From Vagococcus xieshaowenii (GTDB taxonomy: Bacteria > Bacillota > Bacilli > Lactobacillales > Vagococcaceae), in NCBI RefSeq assembly GCF_004792515.1, contig NZ_CP038865.1, forward strand, positions 704,001-768,000: a stretch of 64,000 bases of DNA. Direction: 5' to 3'. This document shows, piece by piece, positions 1 to 10,811 of this stretch; position 1 is the first letter of the stretch; each line of letters begins with the position of its first letter. The position numbers were made by a program, and so were the translations under genes. The notes under the pieces are model-generated. The model was not told the DNA's origin, searched no databases, and worked only from the letters and a program-made list of their open reading frames with translations.

Positions 1-1
1 G

Positions 2-2642
<2,641 letters not shown>

Positions 2643-2651
2643 AATGTAGTA

Positions 2652-2681
2652 AAGCTGGGACAATAAGTCTCAGCTTTTTTT
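2652..2681 (+). terminator. Intrinsic terminator after bglA
   Basis: AAGCTGGGAC pairs with GTCTCAGCTT across a short AATAA-type loop (one G-U pair) and is followed by a run of T. It ends the bgl unit. Confidence 0.85.
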
Positions 2682-2875
2682 AATAATTAAAACAATTTTG
2701 TATGTTATTTTCATCTTTTTATAATTTTTTCTATTAAACGCATACTTATTCAATATTCTAATCTGATTTATGTTGCTTAATATTATAAAATTCATATACT
2801 TGATAAAATAAACATATGAAAAATTATCAAGGGATTTTTTTTATTTGATTATTTAATAATTGAAAGGAATTAAAG

Positions 2876-4318
2876 ATGAAAGATGCCTATTATTGGATTA
2901 CCCAATTAAAAAATAAACAGCTATCTCAGCAAGAGCTAATTTACGATATAGAACAGAAAGTGAAACAGTTGAATCCTCAACTAAATGCATTGATTACTTT
3001 TTCTTCAGATGAGGCCATTAAGTCATATAATCAATGTGATAATATTGAAGAAACGTTATTTTTAGGACTTCCAGTTCCCCTAAAACTATTAGGACAAAAT
3101 AAACAAGGGTGGTTGGATACCTCTGCTTCAAGGTTATTTTCAAATTATTACTCACCGAAAAATAATTATTTCGTAGATAAAGTAGAAAGTGTTGGAATTA
3201 TTCCTTTAGGACAAACCAATTCACCTGAATTTGGCTTCAAAAATATTACCGATTCAATGCTTCATGGGGTAACACATAATCCATGGCAAACGGATTATTC
3301 TCCAGGTGGTTCTAGTGGAGGGGCAGCGGCAGTTGTAGCAGCAGGTATTTTCCCAATGGCTATGGCAAGTGATGGTGGGGGATCGATAAGAATTCCCGCG
3401 TCATTTTGTGGCTTAATTGGTTTTAAGCCTTCTCGTGGGATGATGCCAGTTGGTCCTAATGGTTGGCGTGGCTGGCAAGGAGCCTCTATAAATTTTGGCC
3501 TAACGATTTCAATGAGAGACACACATTTATTATTTCACGCCCTAAAAGGTGTTCATCCAGCTGCCCCTTATCAACCCGTTATTAGCTCTCATGTACCGAA
3601 AAAAAATCTTAAAATTGCGTACTGCCATGCTTCGCCAGTTAACACTCATGTGTCGATGGAAGCTAAAGAAGCACTTGATAAAACAGTTAAGCAACTAGAA
3701 CAACTAGGCCATTCTGTCGTTGAAATTAACTATCCTATAGACGGACAACAACTTATTCGTAGTTATTATGCAATGAATGGTGGAGAAACAGCGGCCATGT
3801 TTGACAATATAGAAAGAAGTATTAATCGAAGTGTCACCATAGATGATATGGAACTGATGTCTTGGGGAATCTATCAATATGGGAAAAAACTTCCTGCTGC
3901 TAGCTATGTTAATGCGTTGCAAACATGGGATGTAGCAACATTTCAAATGGAAAGATTATTTGAAACGTACGATGTCTTTTTATCACCCACAACGGCGACC
4001 ACTGCACCAAGGATTGATGAAGTATTAGTATCGAATGAAATAAAGGATAGATTAAGAAGAAGTGAGGAAATGAACGAGACAACCTGTGCTGAATTAATTG
4101 AAGAAATGTTTTCAAAAAGCTTGGCATTAACACCTTATACACAATTGGCCAATTTAACCGGACAACCAGCAATTAGTTTACCTGTACATGTTAGTCACCA
4201 AGGATTACCAATAGGCGTTCAATTGATGGCTGCTCGAGGAAATGATGAGTTATTATTATCGTTAGGGAAAGAGTTAGAAAGTCAGTGTTTATTTGAATTA
4301 CCTTCTTATTATTCATAA
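2876..4318 (+). CDS. Amidase signature family hydrolase
   Basis: A 480-residue amidase-signature protein that would hydrolyse a carboxamide or related bond. The Ser-cisSer-Lys catalytic set is visible: Lys70 in VPLKLL, the Gly/Ser-rich GGSSGG at 144-149 and the nucleophile Ser170 in [10 protein letters not shown]. There is no signal peptide, so it should be cytoplasmic. The substrate cannot be told: it stands alone between terminators, without gatB or gatC, so it is not the tRNA amidotransferase subunit. A good ribosome site (GAAAGGA) precedes the ATG. Upstream (2682-2875) is AT-rich with no gene. Confidence 0.85.
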   Translation: MKDAYYWITQLKNKQLSQQELIYDIEQKVKQLNPQLNALITFSSDEAIKSYNQCDNIEETLFLGLPVPLKLLGQNKQGWLDTSASRLFSNYYSPKNNYFVDKVESVGIIPLGQTNSPEFGFKNITDSMLHGVTHNPWQTDYSPGGSSGGAAAVVAAGIFPMAMASDGGGSIRIPASFCGLIGFKPSRGMMPVGPNGWRGWQGASINFGLTISMRDTHLLFHALKGVHPAAPYQPVISSHVPKKNLKIAYCHASPVNTHVSMEAKEALDKTVKQLEQLGHSVVEINYPIDGQQLIRSYYAMNGGETAAMFDNIERSINRSVTIDDMELMSWGIYQYGKKLPAASYVNALQTWDVATFQMERLFETYDVFLSPTTATTAPRIDEVLVSNEIKDRLRRSEEMNETTCAELIEEMFSKSLALTPYTQLANLTGQPAISLPVHVSHQGLPIGVQLMAARGNDELLLSLGKELESQCLFELPSYYS

Positions 4319-4348
4319 AAAAAGAGAGGCTCGTGAGCCTCTCTTTTT
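4319..4348. terminator. Bidirectional intrinsic terminator
   Basis: AAAGAGAGGCTC and GAGCCTCTCTTT form a near-perfect hairpin flanked by A and T runs. It sits between the convergent amidase gene and the YxeA-like gene and can serve both. Confidence 0.9.
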
Positions 4349-4355
4349 AAGGTTA

Positions 4356-4736
4356 TTATTGTAATTTATTTTTTATATTATTAGGGACATCATCAATTGA
4401 AATGACAGCTTTTTTGATAATACGTTTTTCACTAGCATTAAATTTTATAATAGTACCGGCTTCATAAGCTGCCCCATCTTTATATTTACCTGTAGTGATG
4501 ACATCAAACTCTAATTGACGAGCTTTTCCGTCTTTATCATAGCTAGTTACTTGATATTTATAGCCATCACCTAGGGGATTTCCGCTAACGTCCTTGATAG
4601 TGGTTAATTCAGGAAGTGGATCACTAATAACTCCATAATAATCTTGTCCAACATAAGTTGATTGGTAATAATCCCAAACTTTATAACCACCAAAAGCTAA
4701 TAATAATACAACAATTAATCCAAATAATTTTTTCAT
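4356..4736 (-). CDS. YxeA-like exported small protein (DUF1093)
   Basis: A 126-residue protein with an N-terminal hydrophobic segment (MKKLFGLIVVLLLAFGGY) that reads as a signal peptide or membrane anchor, followed by a beta-rich domain with the pattern YYQSTYVGQDYYGVI and YKYQV typical of the YxeA/DUF1093 family. Family members are often found in several copies per genome in Lactobacillales; their molecular role is not established. It is a single gene, convergent with the amidase, with an AGAGGA ribosome site. Confidence 0.75.
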   Translation of the reverse strand: MKKLFGLIVVLLLAFGGYKVWDYYQSTYVGQDYYGVISDPLPELTTIKDVSGNPLGDGYKYQVTSYDKDGKARQLEFDVITTGKYKDGAAYEAGTIIKFNASEKRIIKKAVISIDDVPNNIKNKLQ

Positions 4737-4867
4737 ACATATATCCTCTTTTCTATTTATAACTTAATTATAATTTACCATAGGCTATAAGGGAATAAAT
4801 CAGACTTTTGGCGTATTTTTAGTTGGTCTTTTGGAGGAGATAAGTTCACGTATACGATTGGAAGGTG

Positions 4868-4873
4868 TATAAT
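4868..4873 (+). promoter_or_regulatory. Probable promoter of PAP2 gene (-10)
   Basis: TATAAT at 4868-4873, with TTCACG at 4845-4850 as a weak -35 at 17-base spacing, about 30 bases before the PAP2 start. Confidence 0.55.
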
Positions 4874-4904
4874 AAAGGGAGTGAATACTAAGAGGTGAAT
4901 ATGG

Positions 4905-5483
4905 ATGATTCTGTTATTACTAATAAGTTTAGTGATTTTTATAGGAATGATACGAGGTGTTAAACATAATCAAACGACTCAATTAGATGAACAAGTGATG
5001 ACGTTTGCTTTGAGTCACCGTACGTTTTTTTGGACGGTTATGATGAAACTATTTACTGAATTAGGTAAACCAATTCCAATAGCGATTATTTGTTTGTCTA
5101 ATTATTTTTATTTTTCAAAAGATACAATATTTGGTAAGCAATTGATAATAACGGTAATAGTCGGCATGGTCGCTGCTTATTTTGTGAAAATTTCGGTCAA
5201 GAGAACACGCCCTGATGAGCATCGATTAGTACAAGAAAAAGATTATAGTTTTCCTAGTTACCATGCATTGGGAGCAGCGATGGTTTATTTTTCAATTGCA
5301 GCTGAATCAATTAACTATGGATTAAAGCATGCACTAATGGCGAGTATTATCTGTGTTATATGCTTTTTTATGATAGGTTATAGTCGTGTTTATTTAGGTA
5401 TTCATTATATTAGTGATGTGATTGCAGGGTGGAGTTTAGGGGTAATGATAGTCTGCTTAGTTAACTTTTATTATGCAATCTGA
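4905..5483 (+). CDS. PAP2-family membrane phosphatase
   Basis: A 192-residue membrane protein with about five hydrophobic segments. The three PAP2 phosphatase motifs are present: K(x6)RP in KISVKRTRP, the PSxH-type motif as FPSYH, and SR(x5)H(x3)D in SRVYLGIHYISD. The family removes phosphate from lipid phosphates such as undecaprenyl pyrophosphate or phosphatidylglycerophosphate at the outer face of the membrane; the exact lipid cannot be read. An in-frame ATG at 4905 is preferred over the out-of-frame ATG at 4901, with AGAGGTG upstream. Its TGA stop abuts the next promoter. Confidence 0.85.
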   Translation: MILLLLISLVIFIGMIRGVKHNQTTQLDEQVMTFALSHRTFFWTVMMKLFTELGKPIPIAIICLSNYFYFSKDTIFGKQLIITVIVGMVAAYFVKISVKRTRPDEHRLVQEKDYSFPSYHALGAAMVYFSIAAESINYGLKHALMASIICVICFFMIGYSRVYLGIHYISDVIAGWSLGVMIVCLVNFYYAI

Positions 5484-5511
5484 TTGACAAAAAAATAAAA
5501 TAAGGTATGAT
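5484..5511 (+). promoter_or_regulatory. Promoter for the guanidine riboswitch / exporter operon
   Basis: TTGACA at 5484-5489 and TATGAT at 5506-5511 with a 16-base spacer. It begins at the stop codon of the PAP2 gene and drives the riboswitch transcript. Confidence 0.8.
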
Positions 5512-5524
5512 TAATTTATTAAGT

Positions 5525-5615
5525 TTTCTAGGGTTCCGCATCGATGATGGACTGGTCCGAGTGAAAACGCGCAAATAATAATTTGCGTCACACGGAAGGA
5601 CAAAATCCTGGGAGA
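5525..5615 (+). promoter_or_regulatory. Guanidine-I riboswitch (ykkC class)
   Basis: The conserved core of the ykkC/guanidine-I class is readable: CTAGGGTTCCG, ACTGGTCCGAGTGAAAAC, then CACACGG and the AAAATCCTGGGAGA block. Such RNAs bind guanidinium and switch expression on. The 3' part of the aptamer (from 5603) is shared with the 5' arm of the terminator that follows, which is the expected switching arrangement. The two genes downstream are SMR proteins of the guanidinium-exporter type, matching the ligand. Confidence 0.93.
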
Positions 5616-5649
5616 AGATTGTGTAAGCAGTCTTTTCCTAGGATTTTTT
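5603..5649 (+). terminator. Riboswitch-controlled terminator
   Basis: AATCCTGGGAGAAGATTG pairs with CAGTCTTTTCCTAGGATT (several G-U pairs), followed by a T run. Its 5' arm overlaps the conserved 3' end of the aptamer, so ligand binding should prevent its formation. Confidence 0.88.
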
Positions 5650-5674
5650 ATTTTGTTAAGGAGGATGAACGAGT

Positions 5675-6007
5675 GTGAACAAGAATTGGTTAATGATTTT
5701 AGTGGCAGGAATTGTCGAAGTAGGATGGGTGATAGGGTTAAAACATTCTAGTAACTTATTAGAACATTTATTAACAATTATCGCTATTTTTATGAGTTTT
5801 TATTTACTAATTAAGGCTAGCCAACAATTGGCTGTGGGAACTGCGTATGCAGTATTCGTAGGGATTGGGACAACAGGTACTATCTTAATGGATACGTTAT
5901 TATTTGGTAGTTCTTTATCAGTGATTAAAGTATTATTGATTGTCTTGTTATTAGTAGGGGTCATGGGACTTAAAGTATTGAGTGATCATTCGGAAGGAGG
6001 GCATTAA
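5675..6007 (+). CDS. ykkC: SMR-family guanidinium exporter subunit
   Basis: A 110-residue four-helix small multidrug resistance protein. The first helix carries the essential glutamate in GIVEVGWVIGLKHS, the signature of the Gdx/SugE-type guanidinium exporters rather than EmrE. It probably works as a heterodimer with the product of the next gene, which overlaps it translationally, exporting guanidinium in exchange for protons. GTG start with AAGGAGG about ten bases upstream. Control by the guanidine-I riboswitch fits this role. Confidence 0.9.
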   Translation: MNKNWLMILVAGIVEVGWVIGLKHSSNLLEHLLTIIAIFMSFYLLIKASQQLAVGTAYAVFVGIGTTGTILMDTLLFGSSLSVIKVLLIVLLLVGVMGLKVLSDHSEGGH

Positions 6008-6008
6008 G

Positions 6009-6323
6009 ATGGCATGGATGTATTTGATTTTAGCAGGTTTATTTGAAATGGTAGGCGTTTCTTTAATTAATAAATTTAATAATGAAAAATCATGGCAATC
6101 TGTCTTGTATTTATTGATAGGATTTGGTGCAAGTTTTTACTTTTTGAATTTAGCAATGAATGAGATTACTATGGGGACTGCTTATGCTATCTGGACGGGT
6201 ATTGGTGCTGCTGGCGGTGCTGTCATGGGGATGTTATTTTATGGTGAAGCTAAAGATTGGCGAAGAATTATTTGTTTATTCTTAATTATCGGCTCAGCAA
6301 TTGGGTTGAAATTAGTTTCTTAA
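6009..6323 (+). CDS. ykkD: SMR-family guanidinium exporter subunit (partner)
   Basis: A 104-residue four-helix SMR protein with Glu in the first helix (LAGLFEMVGVS). The start is the ATG at 6009, preceded by GGAGG inside the end of the first gene; the longer upstream frame is not used. Paired SMR genes under a guanidine riboswitch normally form a two-component exporter in the cytoplasmic membrane. The stop is followed by the next gene's own promoter. Confidence 0.9.
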   Translation: MAWMYLILAGLFEMVGVSLINKFNNEKSWQSVLYLLIGFGASFYFLNLAMNEITMGTAYAIWTGIGAAGGAVMGMLFYGEAKDWRRIICLFLIIGSAIGLKLVS

Positions 6324-6359
6324 TCCAAGTAACTGTGCAACAAGTGAGGACGTAATAGT

Positions 6360-6388
6360 TTGGGTAACGCCTTGACTAATGGTATGAT
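6360..6388 (+). promoter_or_regulatory. Promoter of the unknown 149-residue gene
   Basis: TTGGGT (6360-6365), 17-base spacer, TATGAT (6383-6388), about 63 bases before the start codon. Confidence 0.6.
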
Positions 6389-6451
6389 AGAGATGAAATC
6401 ATATTGATGTTATTTAAACTGAAAAGATACTGTTTAAAATGGAGGCGTGTT

Positions 6452-6901
6452 ATGGAAAATACATTAAATTTAGAAGGTATTCGTTTTTTTCATTTTTATA
6501 TTGGCGGTCAGTTTATTGGTTATCCTAATGTGAAAATTAAGGAAGACGATGGCCAAGTAGATGTAAGTATGGCATATGGCTATTCTGTAGAAAAAATTGA
6601 ATCTGAAGCACCAATTGCTGAATTAACAGAAGAGAATTTCCGCTTGTTTTTAGCAGAATTATTTATGCTAATTGAAGATTGGGAAACACGTTATGTTAAT
6701 TATGAGATGTTAGATGGCACGCAGTGGGGAATGACGTTGTCTTATAATGATTTGGATGATGAAAAGAATCGAACCGAAGATATGACAGATCTAGAGGATA
6801 CGTTAATTATTTCGGGAAGCAATGCTTTTCCAGATAATTTCGACACATTATATGCCTTAATGGCAAAATATGGTATTAAAAACCCTAAATTTAAGTATTA
6901 G
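6452..6901 (+). CDS. Conserved-looking protein of unknown function
   Basis: I do not recognise a family. The start is the ATG at 6452, because GGAGG at 6441-6445 is optimally spaced; a longer frame from 6404 has no ribosome site. The product is a 149-residue, acidic, soluble protein with no signal peptide or membrane helix, rich in aromatic residues near the N-terminus (RFFHFYIGGQFIGYP). It stands alone with its own promoter and terminator. Codon use looks like that of its neighbours. Confidence 0.7.
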   Translation: MENTLNLEGIRFFHFYIGGQFIGYPNVKIKEDDGQVDVSMAYGYSVEKIESEAPIAELTEENFRLFLAELFMLIEDWETRYVNYEMLDGTQWGMTLSYNDLDDEKNRTEDMTDLEDTLIISGSNAFPDNFDTLYALMAKYGIKNPKFKY

Positions 6902-6916
6902 TTTTAATCTATTTAT

Positions 6917-6954
6917 AAAAAGGAGCTGTGACAATTTTGTCACAGCTCCTTTTT
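6917..6954. terminator. Bidirectional intrinsic terminator
   Basis: AAAAGGAGCTGTGACA pairs with TGTCACAGCTCCTTTT around a four-base AATT-type loop. It lies between the unknown protein gene and the convergent mgtA gene and can end both. Confidence 0.9.
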
Positions 6955-6959
6955 GTCTT

Positions 6960-9593
6960 TTATAAGAGTTCACCGTATTTTTTGATATAGAAATGTTTAA
7001 CAATCGTTACCAATAATAAGTAAGCAATAACGGTTACTACTAACCAAGTCCAATAGTTTCCTGGCAGTGGTGCTAGGTCTAAGTTTGTGCCAAAAGAAGT
7101 AAACGGTAAGATAGTTCCTACCAAGATACCTAGTGTGGTAATTGTCGTCATAATAAATGACGCATTACTTTGTAAGAATGGGATTTTTGGTGTTCTTAAT
7201 GCGTGAAGCACCAGCGTTTGTGTCCACAGAGATTCTACAAACCAACCCGCATGGAATAAAGCAATAAAGCCGACTTTTTGCACGGGATCAAGTGAGGCAT
7301 ATGACCCACCCATAACTTGTGGGCAAATGACGTAAAACATTAGAATAAAGGTAGTAATATCAAAAACCGAACTAGTTGGACCAAACCAAAACATAAATTT
7401 ACCAATACTTGATGCGTCCCATTTTTTAGGTTTTTCTAAATATTCGTTATCCATTTTGTCCCAAGGAATTGAAATGCAAGATAAATCATAAATTAAATTT
7501 AAAAATAAAATTTGAATAGGTAGCATAGGAATGAAAGGTAACATTATACTAGCAGCTAACACAGAAAACATGTTTCCAAAATTTGAGCTGGCAGTTGTCT
7601 TAACGTATTTCATAATATTTCCAAAAATTTCTCGACCAGATAAGATACCTTTTTCTAACACCATTAAATCTTTTTCTAGCAAAATAACATCGGCACTCTC
7701 TTTAGCGATATCGACAGCTGTATCGACAGAAATACCCACATCAGCTTCTTTCATCGCTGCCGCATCGTTAATACCATCTCCCATGAAGCCAACTGTATGG
7801 CCATTCTCACGTAATAGTTTGACTAACTGTGATTTTTGGGTAGGATTTAGTTTGACAAAAATATGATGTGTTTCGATAATTTCTTTCATTTCAGTTTGAG
7901 ATAATCGTGAAAGCTCATCACCTGAAATGATCGTATCTATTTCTAATCCGACTTGTTGGCACACGGTTCTAGTTACTAATTCGTTATCTCCGGTAAAGAC
8001 TTTGACCCCAACACCGTGTTCTTTTAGTGCTTGGAGAGCCGCTTTTGTTGTTTCTTTTGGTGGATCTAAGAAGGCTAAGTAACCGATTAAGACCATCTCA
8101 GATTCGTCTTTTATAGAAAATTCTCCTTCAACACTTGGATTTGTTTTTTGAGAGACGCCTAATACGCGCATACCATCTCGATTTAAATCTTCTACTTTTT
8201 CTAAAATATTACGACGTTCTTCCTCGGTAATCGGTACGATGCTATTGTTATATTCAACATATGAAGAGATGGCTAACATTTCTTCAATAGCTCCTTTAGT
8301 AATCATTTGACGTTTGCCTGATTGATCTTCCATGACGACACTCATACGACGGCGTTCGAAATCAAAAGGAATTTCATCGACTTTTGTATAGTTAAATGAA
8401 GTAAGATCTAATTGCTCCTTAGCGCCTTCAATAATTGCTACATCAAGCAGATTTTTAAGCCCTGTTTGATAGTAACTGTTTAAGTAGGCATGTCGTAAGA
8501 CACGATCGTCTTCTTGCCCATTACAGTCTAAATGATATTCAAGAATAATTTTATCTTGTGTTAATGTTCCTGTTTTATCGGTACAAAGAATATCTATTGC
8601 ACCAAAATTTTGAATGGCATTTAGATTTTTGATGATCGTTCCTTCTTTGGCCATCTTGTTAGACCCTTTAACTAAGTTGGTGGTGACAATCATCGGTAAC
8701 ATTTCAGGTGTTAATCCGACCGCTACAGATAACCCAAATAAAAATGCTTCCATCCAATTATTAATGGTAATCCCGTTAAGGATGACAACTAGAGGTGCCA
8801 TCACTGCCATGAATTTAATCAAGAGCATAGAGGTCTTGTTAATACCAATTTCAAAGCTTGTTTGTACAGGTTTTTCAGCTAGGCTATCTGCTATTGAACC
8901 AAACATTGTGTTATTACCAGTTGCGATCACAATTGCTTCAGCGCTACCACTGATAACGTCACTTCCCATGAAAACTAAATTGTCATAAGAAGTATCACTT
9001 TGAGGCTCATGAATAATAGTATGAGCGTTTTTTTCAACAGGATAGCTTTCACCTGTTAGAGAAGATTGTGAAATGAATAAGTCTTTACTATTAATTAGAC
9101 GTAAATCAGCAGGAATCATATCACCTGCGGCTAACCTAATCACATCACCGCAAACAACTTCTTCAATGGGGATTTCGTTATAAGTCCCGTCTCTTTGAAC
9201 ATTGGTGGTGACTTTTACAAGCGATTTTAATTTCTCCGCAGCTTTGCCTGATTTAACTGATTGAATCAAGGTCATTGTACCACTAACTAATACCATTAAT
9301 GTGATGATAAATACCCCAAATAAATCACGTTCTTCAGGTGCAGCTAAGACAAAATCTGTAATAAATGAAATAATTGCCAATGTAATTAATACAAGGGTAA
9401 ATGGTGTAATATAAGCTTTAACAATTTCTACAATGAAAGGTGTTCTTTTACCATGTGATAGAATATTTTCGCCAAATGTCTCACGATTTAGTTCAACATC
9501 TTTAGTATGTAAACCTTTGGGAGAACTGTTTAAACGCTTGAATAGTTGGGTAATTGTCTCTGTTGCAAATTCTAAATAATTTTTTTTTGTCAT
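6960..9593 (-). CDS. mgtA: Mg2+-importing P-type ATPase (MgtA/MgtB type)
   Basis: An 877-residue P3B-type ATPase. Order of parts: N-terminal cytoplasmic segment, two helices, actuator domain with LTGES, membrane helices with the GLTPEMLP segment characteristic of MgtA, phosphorylation site Asp339 in [10 protein letters not shown], nucleotide domain, hinge with [17 protein letters not shown], and six C-terminal helices. It imports Mg2+ into the cytoplasm at the cost of ATP. The M-box riboswitch, terminator and short leader ORF in its 5' region (9598-10060) indicate induction under Mg2+ limitation. A GAGG site at 9602-9605 lies eight bases before the ATG. Confidence 0.95.
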   Translation of the reverse strand: MTKKNYLEFATETITQLFKRLNSSPKGLHTKDVELNRETFGENILSHGKRTPFIVEIVKAYITPFTLVLITLAIISFITDFVLAAPEERDLFGVFIITLMVLVSGTMTLIQSVKSGKAAEKLKSLVKVTTNVQRDGTYNEIPIEEVVCGDVIRLAAGDMIPADLRLINSKDLFISQSSLTGESYPVEKNAHTIIHEPQSDTSYDNLVFMGSDVISGSAEAIVIATGNNTMFGSIADSLAEKPVQTSFEIGINKTSMLLIKFMAVMAPLVVILNGITINNWMEAFLFGLSVAVGLTPEMLPMIVTTNLVKGSNKMAKEGTIIKNLNAIQNFGAIDILCTDKTGTLTQDKIILEYHLDCNGQEDDRVLRHAYLNSYYQTGLKNLLDVAIIEGAKEQLDLTSFNYTKVDEIPFDFERRRMSVVMEDQSGKRQMITKGAIEEMLAISSYVEYNNSIVPITEEERRNILEKVEDLNRDGMRVLGVSQKTNPSVEGEFSIKDESEMVLIGYLAFLDPPKETTKAALQALKEHGVGVKVFTGDNELVTRTVCQQVGLEIDTIISGDELSRLSQTEMKEIIETHHIFVKLNPTQKSQLVKLLRENGHTVGFMGDGINDAAAMKEADVGISVDTAVDIAKESADVILLEKDLMVLEKGILSGREIFGNIMKYVKTTASSNFGNMFSVLAASIMLPFIPMLPIQILFLNLIYDLSCISIPWDKMDNEYLEKPKKWDASSIGKFMFWFGPTSSVFDITTFILMFYVICPQVMGGSYASLDPVQKVGFIALFHAGWFVESLWTQTLVLHALRTPKIPFLQSNASFIMTTITTLGILVGTILPFTSFGTNLDLAPLPGNYWTWLVVTVIAYLLLVTIVKHFYIKKYGELL

Positions 9594-9597
9594 AATG

Positions 9598-9774
9598 ATT
9601 TCCTCTTTTCTATAGGTTCTCTTTAAATGAGAGCATGTTGTATGAGGAAATTATGAAATAGAAAAGGTTATAACAGGCGACAGCTAATGAAATAGTGCGC
9701 CCGTAAACTAGGTGGTTCCTCTTTAAGTGTCATAATTTCCTGCTCAGATTGACTATCGTCCATTAGTGTCGCCT
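9598..9774 (-). promoter_or_regulatory. Alternative RNA pairings in the mgtA leader
   Basis: Four segments of the minus-strand RNA are mutually complementary. In transcript order: B' (9767-9774, beside the leader ORF ribosome site), A' (9730-9741, inside the leader ORF), B (9675-9682, end of the leader ORF) and A (9645-9656). B' with B gives 8 perfect pairs and A' with A gives 12; the two helices interleave. In addition 9644-9651 can pair over 8 bases with 9598-9605, the mgtA ribosome site. So segment A can bind either the leader ORF or the mgtA ribosome site. That these compete in vivo is an inference. Confidence 0.6.
9668..9763 (-). CDS. Leader ORF upstream of mgtA (31 codons)
   Basis: Encodes a 31-residue peptide starting MDDSQSEQE, followed by IMTLKEEPPS and ending in SCRLL. 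The start has the best ribosome site in the region: AAGGAGG at 9772-9778, eight bases from the ATG. It lies after the M-box terminator and 74 bases before mgtA, so it is transcribed only when the riboswitch allows. It is neither hydrophobic nor signal-like. Its acidic start and the EEPP motif resemble nascent sequences known to destabilise the translating ribosome at low Mg2+ (as shown for the MgtL leader in enterobacteria). A regulatory role is inferred, not shown. Confidence 0.7.
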   Translation of the reverse strand: MDDSQSEQEIMTLKEEPPSLRAHYFISCRLL

Positions 9775-9790
9775 CCTTTTTTTTGTATAG

Positions 9791-9822
9791 AAAAAGCCCT
9801 TCGCTAAGGCTCAGCGAAGGGC
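9791..9822 (-). terminator. M-box controlled terminator
   Basis: On the minus strand GCCCTTCGCT pairs with AGCGAAGGGC (10 perfect pairs, seven-base loop), followed by TTTTT. It lies between the M-box aptamer and the leader ORF and is the expected expression platform for Mg2+-induced termination. Confidence 0.9.
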
Positions 9823-9884
9823 AATAGATTTCATGATTGATTGAATATAACTACTTTAAACAGTTATACGCGCACCAAAAAAAC

Positions 9885-10060
9885 ACGGCTATTGATCTAG
9901 TCGTTGAGCTTTAGCACTATACAACGTAAAAAACATTAACGTTTTTAGCTACCTTATGAAAAGCCTTATTTCGACAATTCCTGTTCTACCCATTGGCGTC
10001 TTTCGACATTTTTGGGCAGTAGCCTATGTTTGTATAGGAGCCTCACCTAACAAATATTTT
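9885..10060 (-). promoter_or_regulatory. M-box (ykoK) Mg2+ riboswitch
   Basis: Read on the minus strand, the conserved M-box blocks appear in order: GTTAGGTGAGGCTCCTATAC, then ATAGGCTACTGCCC, GTCGAAAGACGCCAATGGGT, AACAGGAATTGTCGAAATAA, GGCTTTTCATAAGGTAGCT. The class senses Mg2+ and terminates transcription when Mg2+ is sufficient. Gene, terminator and aptamer agree on Mg2+ homeostasis. Limits are approximate. Confidence 0.93.
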
Positions 10061-10077
10061 ACTTTCATCTACAACTT

Positions 10078-10101
10078 AACATCATAGATTGAAAGTGTCA
10101 A
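10078..10101 (-). promoter_or_regulatory. Possible mgtA promoter
   Basis: A TTGACA box (minus strand, 10096-10101) stands upstream of the M-box; the best -10 at 17-base spacing is a weak TAAGTT. The start site is therefore uncertain. Confidence 0.4.
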
Positions 10102-10117
10102 TCAGTTTTTTTATAAA

Positions 10118-10597
10118 TCATACGTTATTTTTTGTTTTGTGATTGGGGAGAGTATAGTCAACAGCTAAGCCAATGGCTAAACCGATAAAGCTATCAATAA
10201 TTCTATTGAATGCATAAATATACGTTTGATGTTCTGGAATCATAAAGAGAATTGTAAATAAAGTGGCACAACTTCCAACCGTCCCTTCAGTTGCTTTTAA
10301 TTTTGTTAGAACGGTGATCATACTAATGATGATTAAGGGAATAACGGTTAATTCTGTGAGTGTTGTTTTGCCAAAAAAGTCAAATATAGTAATAACGATC
10401 AGTGAAGATAGTGCACCTAGCGTGTTTCCAATAACACGATCTTTTCCAAAACGTACACTATTTTCGAAGTCTTTACGAATGGTAAAAATAGCGGTTAAAG
10501 CAGACACAATATAGGTTTCTCTATTAAATACAATACTAAATAAAATACACAAAAAAACAGCAAATCCCGTCTTAAATGTTCTCATTCCAAAAGGCAT
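10118..10597 (-). CDS. Aromatic acid exporter family membrane protein (DUF939/ArAE_1-like)
   Basis: A 159-residue membrane protein with about four to five hydrophobic segments, starting MPFGMRTFKTGFAVFLCILF and containing the RKDFENSVRFGKDRVIGNTLGA stretch that resembles the N-terminal membrane domain of ArAE_1/FUSC-like proteins. Only the membrane part is present; the larger soluble C-terminal domain of many relatives is missing, but short versions are common in Lactobacillales, so I do not call it truncated. Function is unproven. AAGGAGA precedes the start. The gene lies upstream of the mgtA leader on the same strand. Confidence 0.7.
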   Translation of the reverse strand: MPFGMRTFKTGFAVFLCILFSIVFNRETYIVSALTAIFTIRKDFENSVRFGKDRVIGNTLGALSSLIVITIFDFFGKTTLTELTVIPLIIISMITVLTKLKATEGTVGSCATLFTILFMIPEHQTYIYAFNRIIDSFIGLAIGLAVDYTLPNHKTKNNV

Positions 10598-10726
10598 TAA
10601 TTAGTCTCCTTAAACTCTTATATTACTTGCAAATATCTACTATAAAGGATATTAAAAAAAATAACAATGCGTTCCGTCGTAAAACTGTCTTATAAATCAA
10701 TGTAAAAATTAAAGTTTGGTTAGTAA

Positions 10727-10755
10727 TTGATGGTAACTATTGTGGAATATATAAC
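10727..10755 (+). promoter_or_regulatory. Promoter of the amino-acid permease gene
   Basis: TTGATG (10727-10732), 17-base spacer, TATAAC (10750-10755), about 57 bases before the start codon. Confidence 0.6.
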
Positions 10756-10811
10756 TTATTTTTAAACTAGAGTCGTAACAAATATAAAAAGAAAAGGAAG
10801 TGATCTATCGA

